Shown here piece by piece: positions 1 through 5,036 of a DNA stretch of 5,058 nucleotides. This DNA comes from an uncultured Lachnospiraceae bacterium. Its GTDB lineage: Bacteria; Bacillota; Clostridia; Lachnospirales; Lachnospiraceae. The stretch's first letter is position 1, and each line of letters starts with the position of its first letter. A program made the translations under genes and the position numbers. Where the stretch lies: assembly GCA_902476645.1 (NCBI GenBank), contig CABSEG010000111.1, positions 1 through 5,058 of the forward strand, in the 5' to 3' direction. Under the pieces are notes generated by a model that made no database searches, was not told where the DNA came from, and saw only the letters and a list, made by a program, of their open reading frames with translations.

Positions 1-991
1 GCCCACAGGTAAATACATAATAGGGAAGACCTAATATCTGTGCGATCATCCTGGCATCTGTGGTTTTTCCAGTTCCCGCTTCCCCCGTCATCATAAAAAG
101 CCTTGCCGGGGTATGAACGACCATTTCCAGGATTTCTTCCACCTCCTGGCTCACAATGTAATCCTCTGGAAGCGTGGGGATCCTCTCTATTTCACTATGC
201 CGGCAGTTAAAATGTCCTGCATACTCCATCTTTAACTCCGAAATCGCAGCACCTTTCCTCCCTCCTTTTACTCCCAGCACCTTAAAAGTACCAATTATAC
301 AGGCATTTGGCGCATAAATTCCGGAGTTCAGGTCAAAGGGGTGAAAACTATCCTTCAGTTTTCCTTCCGCAAACTGGTTCCGGTCAAAAGAAATGGCATC
401 CTCCGTTGTGGCAGTCATCCGCAGATACAGGTTATCACAACAGCGAAAGGACATTTTGAGTGCCTGCCCCGCTAGTCCTGCTTTTACAGCACGTTTCAGT
501 TCATCAAAGCAGGTATGAAACTCATCGTCGTAATACTGGCTTTCGGGAACTATACTTGCATAGACAAGCATTGCAAGATACTCCTCCCCGGTAGATTTTC
601 CCTTTAAAACACCAGGCATCTTTGTTGTTTCTCCTGCGGGATCATTTTTCTTTCTAATTCCACAGAATCTTCCGTTTTGATAATTATACGTCATGACACA
701 AAGTTCCTGCTCCACCGGGTATTCCAGGCAAAAATAACGAACAGACTTTTCTGCCAGCTGAATTCCGGCAGCACCTTCTTCTTTTTCTTTCATTCCAAAA
801 AGCTTAAAAATAGCAGCCAAAGTAGGCGGATGAAGCTTGGCAGATTTTCCATTTGTCCGCGTATTATATCTGGAGCAGTCTTCCGCTTCATAGCTGATTC
901 TTTTTTTCTTTGCAAACTTTAAATATGCCTCAATTTTTTCCGGCAATGACAATTGATAGGTCCACGGTTCATAAAAACAGATTTCTGGCAT
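1..991 (-). CDS. AAA+ ATPase, C-terminus cut by window edge (MoxR/CobS-like suspected)
   Basis: The frame stays open for 330 codons from the ATG at 991 to the window edge, so the C-terminal part is missing. The start is set by GGAGG at 1003-999, seven bases upstream. About 300 N-terminal residues of a domain I do not recognise precede a clear Walker A motif, GEAGTGKT, at residues 303-310. It is followed by TDARMIAQILGLPYYVFTCG, which resembles the segment after the P-loop in MoxR/CobS-type AAA+ proteins. Walker B, sensor and arginine-finger motifs would lie outside the window, so ATP binding is well supported but the subfamily is not. The gene is last in the visible operon, 69 bases after the RecD-like helicase, with a hairpin in the gap. 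MoxR/CobS-type ATPases often work with a von Willebrand A-domain partner encoded next door; whether one follows cannot be seen. The substrate is unknown. Confidence 0.8.
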   Translation of the reverse strand, partial: MPEICFYEPWTYQLSLPEKIEAYLKFAKKKRISYEAEDCSRYNTRTNGKSAKLHPPTLAAIFKLFGMKEKEEGAAGIQLAEKSVRYFCLEYPVEQELCVMTYNYQNGRFCGIRKKNDPAGETTKMPGVLKGKSTGEEYLAMLVYASIVPESQYYDDEFHTCFDELKRAVKAGLAGQALKMSFRCCDNLYLRMTATTEDAISFDRNQFAEGKLKDSFHPFDLNSGIYAPNACIIGTFKVLGVKGGRKGAAISELKMEYAGHFNCRHSEIERIPTLPEDYIVSQEVEEILEMVVHTPARLFMMTGEAGTGKTTDARMIAQILGLPYYVFTCG

Positions 992-1012
992 TTTGATTCC
1001 TCCATATGGAAA

Positions 1013-1048
1013 AGCAGGGTATGAGCATTTTGCGTCTCATATCCTGCT
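1013..1048 (-). other. Intercistronic hairpin between recD-like and AAA+ genes
   Basis: Two 13-base arms at 1013-1025 and 1036-1048 pair around a 10-base loop. On the minus-strand transcript there is one A-C mismatch; on the plus strand the same position is a G-T wobble. On the minus strand the stem is followed by only four T residues, so it is at most a weak terminator. A role in mRNA processing, 3'-end protection or partial termination before the AAA+ gene is inference. Confidence 0.5.
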
Positions 1049-1060
1049 GATCTTTGTTTG

Positions 1061-3283
1061 TTATGCTGATTTCTTTTCCTGTTCCAGGTAGGCTTTGTAA
1101 ATCTTTTTGATCCGGTAACCAAACATGGTATTTCGTTTGCTCACCGTATCGTTATTGATTGCGATTACCATTGCCTTTTTACTTCCTACTATTTTCACCC
1201 CACGCCTTGCTCTTGTGACTGCGGTATAGAAAAGATTTTTCCGCAGCATCCGATAAAAACAGGTGAGCATCGGCAGGATCACTACTGGATATTCCGAACC
1301 CTGTGCCTTATGGACTGTGATACAATAAGCCAGATTTAACGGCCATATATCCCCTTCGGTATATTCCATGATTTTTCCATCCCCAAAATCTACACGCATC
1401 CTGCTTTTCCCGTCTGCTTTATAGATATTTAGGACTTCTCCAACGTCACCGTTTGCCACATCTTCCTCATTTTTCAGCTGCATCACGAGATCTCTCTCCC
1501 GATATGTAGTCGATCCATTCTTAATTTCCGGATAACCGTACCTCTTCGGATTCACGATATCCCGAAGGACAGGATTTAATGCATCTGCACCTACCTTCGT
1601 ATCCTTTCGAAGTGGGGAGAGTACCTGAACCCCTTCTACCCGGTTTTCGTTTTTTTGAAGTTCTTCCCGGTAGAGCTTCTGGATAATTTCAGCTGCTTCT
1701 TCATCATCTTTTGCCGGATAAAACTGGAACGTATCATCAAAAACCAGATTGGTTTTCCTTTCGTTTATCTTATCCGCATTCTGAATAATCGTGGATTTTC
1801 CTTCCTGACGGAAGCTCTCTGTTAGTATCGTAACTGGGATCACACCAGATTCGATCATCTCTTTAAATACGTTTCCCGGTCCCACTGATTCCAGCTGGTC
1901 TTTATCGCCTAAGAATACCAGGCGGGTTCCAATAGGAACCCGAGACAAAAACTTATTCATAAGTGGCATGTCGATCATACTGCACTCATCCACAATGATA
2001 AGAGATGCCTCCAGCATACTCTCTTCATCCCATTCTTCCTCACCCGCTTCTCCTTTTAACCCAATTGCTTTATGAATCGTCAGGGCGGGGTAAGCAGTAC
2101 AGTCACTCATCCTTCGTCTGGCACGACCAGTTGGAGCACATAACAGTATCTCCGCGTTCTTATGAAGAATTTTCTCTACCTCAATGATAAAGCTGATATC
2201 TGTCGTCTTTCCACGTCCAGGTCCTCCGGTAATGATGGAAACCGGATATTGAAATGCTCTTAAAATTCCTTCTTTTTGCCTGACATTTAGTAGAATCTTC
2301 TCTTTTTTCTGAATGCTGCTTATAATGGAGTCCACCTGATAACTTTGTGTCCCACCTCGCAGGATCAGTTTGACTAAGGAAGCGGCCGCTCCAAGCTCTG
2401 CACGAAAACTATTCTTTAAATAAAATCCGCCATCACTACACACCAGGGTACCATCCTTACGGATCATTTCATTTCCGGCATCCCGGATGGCTCTTTCTGG
2501 CACCAGTCCGGTTTCCTTTTTATGGTTTAAAAGCAGGGCTGTCCGCTTTAAAATTTCCTCACAAGTCAGGTATAGATGGCCTTCGCCCTCTGCTTCCGAC
2601 ATAATGTGAAGGATCGCCGCTTTGATCCGCATAGGCTCATCTGGCTTAAAATTCTTTGCTTTTACCGCAATCGGATCCACCGTTAGAAATCCAAACCCAG
2701 GAATCTCGCACAAACGAAATGGCGTGTTCTGAATGATGAGTGGGGCTGCATTTCCAAAGTGTTCCTGGATCTGCGCCACCTTCCTTGGTGTCACCCCAAA
2801 GGGAGATAAGGTCACCATTAACTGCCGCAAAGTCTCGCTGCCACGGTATCCTTCCAGAATCTCTGAGAGCTTTTTTCGGGTAATGCCTTTGATTTCCAGT
2901 AACTTCTCAGGATTTTTTTCAAGAACTTCAAACGTATTTTCCTGGTAACGGTCTACAATCCGCTCGGCAAGCACTGGCCCGATTCCCTTAATAAGGTCAG
3001 AGGCCAGGTATGCCTTGATTCCTTCTGTGCTCGTGGGTAATACAATCTGAAAAGAAGAAACCTTATACTGCATTCCAAATTTTCCGTCTTTCCAGGTTCC
3101 GTTCAGTTCTACTTCAAGGCCATCCTCAGTCGGAAGCTCATTTCCAATTGCCATAAACATGCCATATCTGCCATTTTTCTGGCTGCTTACTTCCTTGGGA
3201 AGGGTTTCTTCCGTTACATAGGAGGCAACGGTGTATCCATTTCCTGCATTGTAATAGATACACCGGACTGCTTTACATTTCAT
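1061..3283 (-). CDS. RecD2-type ATP-dependent DNA helicase (superfamily 1B)
   Basis: This 740-residue protein has the RecD2 layout (RecD-like helicases that act without RecBC) and a normal length for that family. It starts with an OB-like N-terminal region (about 1-80), then helix-hairpin-helix segments (LIKGIGPVLAERIV at 97-110, LLEIKGITRKKL at 128-139). The helicase core follows: Q-motif region near Q336, Walker A GGPGRGKT at 353-360, motif Ia APTGRARRR at 383-391, Walker B VDECSM at 431-436, motif III FLGDKDQLESVGPGN at 457-471, motif IV TESFRQ at 488-493, motif V TVHKAQGSEYPVVILP at 656-671, and motif VI YTAVTRARRG at 686-695. All catalytic residues seem intact. The family unwinds DNA 5'-3' using ATP. 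The ATG overlaps the previous gene's stop as ATGA, and a full-length Shine-Dalgarno, GGAGGTGAT (3300-3292), precedes it, which points to translational coupling. Oddities are arginine 356 where most relatives have threonine and cysteine in place of alanine in Walker B. Its position after ssb suggests work on single-stranded or recombining DNA of a mobile element (inference). Confidence 0.93.
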   Translation of the reverse strand: MKCKAVRCIYYNAGNGYTVASYVTEETLPKEVSSQKNGRYGMFMAIGNELPTEDGLEVELNGTWKDGKFGMQYKVSSFQIVLPTSTEGIKAYLASDLIKGIGPVLAERIVDRYQENTFEVLEKNPEKLLEIKGITRKKLSEILEGYRGSETLRQLMVTLSPFGVTPRKVAQIQEHFGNAAPLIIQNTPFRLCEIPGFGFLTVDPIAVKAKNFKPDEPMRIKAAILHIMSEAEGEGHLYLTCEEILKRTALLLNHKKETGLVPERAIRDAGNEMIRKDGTLVCSDGGFYLKNSFRAELGAAASLVKLILRGGTQSYQVDSIISSIQKKEKILLNVRQKEGILRAFQYPVSIITGGPGRGKTTDISFIIEVEKILHKNAEILLCAPTGRARRRMSDCTAYPALTIHKAIGLKGEAGEEEWDEESMLEASLIIVDECSMIDMPLMNKFLSRVPIGTRLVFLGDKDQLESVGPGNVFKEMIESGVIPVTILTESFRQEGKSTIIQNADKINERKTNLVFDDTFQFYPAKDDEEAAEIIQKLYREELQKNENRVEGVQVLSPLRKDTKVGADALNPVLRDIVNPKRYGYPEIKNGSTTYRERDLVMQLKNEEDVANGDVGEVLNIYKADGKSRMRVDFGDGKIMEYTEGDIWPLNLAYCITVHKAQGSEYPVVILPMLTCFYRMLRKNLFYTAVTRARRGVKIVGSKKAMVIAINNDTVSKRNTMFGYRIKKIYKAYLEQEKKSA

Positions 3284-3672
3284 TTTGGTCCATCACCTCC
3301 GGAAACGCCTCTTTTTCTTCCCTGTTTTCTTCCTTGCTTTCTCCTCTGTTTTACCGGTTCTGACCGCGTTTCATCCGGACTCTTTTGAACGCCACCGGGC
3401 GCTTCAGCATGACCGCGTACTTTACCGGGAGCTGGTTTCTTGGTTTCAGGGTGGCTGTGTTTTTGTTCATCATTCTCATTCGGATTCTCCTTTTTTTCAT
3501 TTAGATATTTGTAACAATAGATACCTGCTGCAATTGGAAGGCCCAGTGTCAGGCTCTGTACAATCACTGCTAAAAACAGTGGCCATAAAAAGGGTGACAA
3601 AAGCATTCCTATAATTCCAGTTATCAGGCAGGCTTTTTGGTGTGCCTGGCACCATTTTTTTACTCGTTCCAT
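3280..3672 (-). CDS. Small two-helix membrane protein with basic C-terminal tail, unknown function
   Basis: I do not recognise the family of this 130-residue protein. After a short basic N-terminus, two hydrophobic segments lie at about residues 14-37 and 39-54, separated by only a short turn, predicting a membrane hairpin. From residue 56 on it is hydrophilic and disordered-looking, rich in K, E, N, P and G, and it ends with a strongly basic repeat, RKQG-RKQG-RKRG (111-122). By the positive-inside rule both ends would face the cytoplasm, leaving the tail free to touch nucleic acid or an acidic partner such as an SSB tail; that is inference. I place the start at 3672 because AAGGAG at 3684-3679 sits six bases upstream; an ATG at 3696 lies inside the end of ssb and lacks a suitable site. 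The gene begins 17 bases after the ssb stop and its TGA overlaps the helicase ATG, so it is cotranscribed and probably coupled to the helicase. Confidence 0.8.
   Translation of the reverse strand: MERVKKWCQAHQKACLITGIIGMLLSPFLWPLFLAVIVQSLTLGLPIAAGIYCYKYLNEKKENPNENDEQKHSHPETKKPAPGKVRGHAEAPGGVQKSPDETRSEPVKQRRKQGRKQGRKRGVSGGDGPK
3307..3342 (-). repeat. Imperfect 12-bp tandem repeat, three units, coding RKQG/RKQG/RKRG
   Basis: Three consecutive purine-rich 12-base units inside the membrane-protein gene encode RKQG, RKQG and RKRG. Such a run can expand or contract by slippage in whole four-residue steps without breaking the frame, so tail length may vary between strains. Confidence 0.6.
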
Positions 3673-3689
3673 TTTTTTCTCCTTTGTTA

Positions 3690-4280
3690 TCAGCAAAAAT
3701 CTCCCATCTCTTCATTTCCCATATTCATAAATTCCTCGTCTACGTTGTAGCGGTTTTGTGAAGTCTGGCGTGAAGACTGGGCTCTTTGTGGTTTACTTCC
3801 TGTACGGTTTGTTTTCCCCTGGTTCGTGTTTTTGTAGTATGGCGAATTTTGATAGGAATTTCCTGGATTCTGGCTGGATCGTCCATTGGAATTTGATCCA
3901 CTATTTCGTGAGGGCTGTGAGGAATTCCGATTGGTACGTCCGTTCTGGCTCACATTTTCACTTTCGTCCTTACTGTCTACAAACTCAATGTCGTTTACAA
4001 GAAGTCTCATACCATATACTTTTTCGCCACTATTACCTGTATAGTTATCATTATGCATCTCGCCCTCTAAAGCGATTTTTTTGCCCTTATAAAAATACTT
4101 TGCTACAAACTCAGCTCTTTCCCCAAATGTGACACAGCTAAAGTAATCAGCATTCGGAGCTCCTTCCTGCTTGAAATTTCGCTCAACCGCAATCCGAAAA
4201 TACGCGACTGTCTTTTTTCCCGCTGAAGACATCACCTTTGGATCCGTTGCCATCCGTCCGATAAATATAGACTTATTCAT
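3690..4280 (-). CDS. ssb: Single-stranded DNA-binding protein (SSB)
   Basis: This 196-residue protein coats single-stranded DNA and recruits partners during replication, recombination or conjugal transfer. The N-terminal OB fold covers about residues 1-104. It opens with MNKSIFIGRMATDPKV and includes KTVAYFRIAVERNF, DYFSCVTFGERAEFVAKYFYKGKKIALEGEM and a final strand around LLVNDIEFVDS. A linker of about 75 residues rich in N, S, Q, R and G follows, then an acidic tip region (DEEF at 181-184, NEEMGDFC at 189-196). Family tips normally end in an acidic stretch plus a hydrophobic residue, as in DDDIPF; here the phenylalanine is followed by a terminal cysteine. The start at 4280 is chosen because the OB fold begins there and AAGGAG lies seven bases upstream; an in-frame ATG at 4322 would add 14 non-family residues. 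It is the first gene of the minus-strand operon. The type resembles accessory SSBs of mobile elements rather than the housekeeping copy (inference). Confidence 0.93.
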   Translation of the reverse strand: MNKSIFIGRMATDPKVMSSAGKKTVAYFRIAVERNFKQEGAPNADYFSCVTFGERAEFVAKYFYKGKKIALEGEMHNDNYTGNSGEKVYGMRLLVNDIEFVDSKDESENVSQNGRTNRNSSQPSRNSGSNSNGRSSQNPGNSYQNSPYYKNTNQGKTNRTGSKPQRAQSSRQTSQNRYNVDEEFMNMGNEEMGDFC

Positions 4281-4307
4281 GTGCACACTCCTTGTTGTTT
4301 TTGATTC

Positions 4308-4350
4308 GATAACAAAAAACATTCAGAATGAATCCCAAATGTCCGTTATC
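4308..4350 (-). promoter_or_regulatory. Bulged hairpin in the ssb leader; weak promoter overlaps
   Basis: On the minus strand GATAAC (4350-4345) pairs with GTTATC (4313-4308), and GGACATT (4344-4338) pairs with AATGTTT (4323-4317) using two G-U pairs. That makes 13 pairs with a three-base bulge and a 14-base loop. It ends 28 bases before the ssb start codon. The same stretch holds a weak promoter-like pair, TTGGGA (4338-4333) and TGTTAT (4314-4309) with an 18-base spacer, so it could instead be the local ssb promoter. Confidence 0.4.
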
Positions 4351-4406
4351 ATTTTCCTTCTTTTACCAGTTCTTCCGGTCTCCTTTCTTTTGGATTTTTT
4401 ATTTTT

Positions 4407-4414
4407 CCTCCTTT
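4407..4414 (-). promoter_or_regulatory. Strong Shine-Dalgarno-like site without a matching start codon
   Basis: AAAGGAGG lies on the minus strand far upstream of ssb, with no ATG or GTG at a suitable distance. The triplet four bases on is ATA (4402-4400), opening 17 codons (ATA included) that would read IKNPKERRPEELVKEGK before a TGA at 4351-4349. A second AAAGGAG lies near 4386-4380. These may be a decayed short gene, a leader-peptide remnant, or ribosome-parking sites that protect the mRNA 5' region. Confidence 0.35.
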
Positions 4415-4444
4415 CAAGATGTTGATTCGTATTTGTTTTTTTGC

Positions 4445-4486
4445 AATAAAAAAAGGCCACTTAGAACGTTTCATTCTAAATGACCT
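4445..4486 (-). terminator. Strong intrinsic terminator, minus strand
   Basis: On the minus strand AGGTCATTTAGAATG (4486-4472) pairs over all 15 positions with CGTTCTAAGTGGCCT (4468-4454), using three G-U pairs and an AAA loop, followed by a T-rich tract at 4453-4445. On the plus strand the three wobbles become C-A mismatches and no T-tract follows, which fixes the direction. It lies 165 bases upstream of the ssb start, so it either insulates the operon or acts as an attenuator within its leader. Confidence 0.85.
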
Positions 4487-4588
4487 AATTTCTCACAAAA
4501 GGCAGGAACCATGTTCCTCATATTTTTCTTTCGGGCTTCTCCGAAACCAAATTTTTTTACCTGTTTTACAGGCACAAATACAAATCTC
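4445..4588 (-). ncRNA. Putative structured leader or small RNA upstream of ssb
   Basis: A strong promoter predicts a transcript starting near 4588, and a strong terminator ends it near 4445, about 140 nt later. Three local hairpins precede the terminator: GCCTGT/ACAGGT with an AAA loop (4573-4559, one G-U pair), TTTCGG/CCGAAA with a six-base loop (4546-4529), and AGGAAC/GTTCCT with an ATG loop (4518-4504). No known RNA family is recognised. A 16-codon ORF (4521-4471, MRNMVPAFCEKLGHLE) runs from just before the third hairpin into the terminator stem, the arrangement expected of a leader peptide, but its ribosome binding site is poor. The RNA could be an attenuator controlling read-through into the ssb operon, since no strong promoter is visible between the terminator and ssb, or an independent small RNA. 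Promoter and terminator are seen; function is inference. Confidence 0.45.
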
Positions 4589-4594
4589 AAAATC

Positions 4595-4623
4595 ATAATA
4601 ACACAAGATATAGTATGCGTCAA
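4595..4623 (-). promoter_or_regulatory. Near-consensus sigma-A promoter reading toward ssb
   Basis: On the minus strand, -35 TTGACG (4623-4618) and -10 TATTAT (4600-4595) are separated by 17 bases; each box has five of six consensus bases. Transcription should start near 4588. A 9-bp inverted repeat (4598-4606 and 4642-4650) brackets the -35 box and overlaps the -10 box, which may mark an operator. Confidence 0.75.
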
Positions 4624-4650
4624 CAATTCATTTTCTGTATTTTGTGTTAT
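4598..4650. repeat. 9-bp inverted repeat flanking the leader promoter
   Basis: ATAACACAA at 4598-4606 and its exact reverse complement TTGTGTTAT at 4642-4650 are 44 bp apart, about four helical turns, with the -35 box between them. The spacing suits a looping or two-site regulator, but chance in AT-rich DNA is possible. Confidence 0.4.
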
Positions 4651-4682
4651 AAACAATATGTTTTTCATTTTTACCACAAGAG

Positions 4683-4832
4683 TCAAATTCTTGCCCAAAG
4701 TTCGGTTGGTGTAAATGCCATAACTTTACTTTTGGTAAAATCTTTCAAATTTCTTGTAATGATATAATCTGCATGAACAGATTCCACCATTGCACTATGC
4801 ACTGCATCTTCAAACAATTTTGCTGTCATCAT
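4683..4832 (-). pseudogene. Truncated PIN-domain protein (VapC-like toxin remnant)
   Basis: A 49-codon ORF runs from ATG at 4832 (second ATG at 4829) to TGA at 4685-4683. Its sequence is what the C-terminal third of a PIN-domain nuclease looks like: LFEDAVHSAMVES (6-18), then HADYIITRNLKDF (20-32) and a tail FTPTELWARI. FEDA and ADYIITRN carry the acidic positions that form part of the metal-binding site in this family. The N-terminal half, with the first catalytic aspartate of the usual DTN-type motif, is absent, and none of the three upstream minus-strand frames up to 5036 supplies it. The fragment nevertheless has a good ribosome binding site, AGGAG at 4844-4840, seven bases before the ATG, and a plausible promoter. 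It is therefore either a deletion relic fused to another gene's start or, less likely, a translated mini-protein. Full PIN toxins cleave RNA. Confidence 0.6.
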
Positions 4833-4855
4833 AGCAAAGCTCCTTTTCTATGTTT

Positions 4856-4885
4856 AGTACATATCGCGATATATATCATAGTCAA
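4856..4885 (-). promoter_or_regulatory. Putative promoter with palindromic operator in its spacer
   Basis: On the minus strand TTGACT (4885-4880) and TGTACT (4861-4856) form a -35/-10 pair with an 18-base spacer, upstream of the PIN fragment. The perfect 12-bp palindrome ATATCGCGATAT (4861-4872) lies almost wholly in that spacer, a classic place for a repressor site. The -10 box is weak (four of six), and the cognate regulator is not in the window. Confidence 0.45.
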
Positions 4886-4966
4886 GAAGATATTCTGCTA
4901 TATATCTTATCGTCTCCAGAACAGTAGCTATTCACCATTTATACCTGATTCAATCCCAAGATTGTA

Positions 4967-4995
4967 TTGCTATTGTACTGACATTTGTGTATAAT
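4967..4995 (+). promoter_or_regulatory. Sigma-A promoter for the antitoxin-like gene
   Basis: TTGCTA (4967-4972) and a perfect TATAAT (4990-4995) are separated by 17 bases, with predicted transcription start near 5002. The 8-bp palindrome AGATATCT (5002-5009) lies at the start point. CTATAGATATCTTAT (4998-5012) echoes CTATATATCTTAT (4898-4910), so both could be sites for an autoregulating antitoxin. Confidence 0.65.
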
Positions 4996-5036
4996 AACTA
5001 TAGATATCTTATTTCTCTTGAAAGGAGCGGATCTAT

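Noticed and set aside
3634..3660. Terminator-like hairpin plus T-run on the plus strand (GGTG...CACC then ATTTTTTT)
   Set aside because: It lies inside the membrane-protein coding sequence, the stem is only about four pairs, and no plus-strand transcript needs ending there.
3280..3696. Longer membrane protein starting at 3696
   Set aside because: That ATG lies inside the ssb coding end and has no suitable ribosome binding site; AAGGAG is correctly spaced for the ATG at 3672.
677..4132. Several plus-strand frames of 60-124 codons opposite the operon, plus minus-strand frames at 919-1122 and 3497-3715
   Set aside because: They overlap well-supported minus-strand genes in other frames and lack ribosome binding sites and recognisable domains.
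3690..4322. Longer SSB starting at 4322
   Set aside because: The extra 14 residues are not SSB-like, and the good ribosome binding site serves the ATG at 4280, where the OB fold begins.
4559..4573. The GCCTGT/ACAGGT hairpin as a separate terminator
   Set aside because: On the minus strand it is followed by A residues, and on the plus strand there is no T-run after it.
4471..4698. A 75-codon minus-strand frame between the PIN fragment and the terminator
   Set aside because: It runs through a strong promoter and ends in a terminator stem, lacks a ribosome binding site at its ATG, and shows no family features. Only its last 16 codons are considered, as a possible leader peptide.
4773..4994. 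A 73-codon plus-strand frame opposite the PIN fragment
   Set aside because: It lies antisense to the PIN-like reading frame, runs through the palindrome and into the antitoxin promoter, and shows no domain features.
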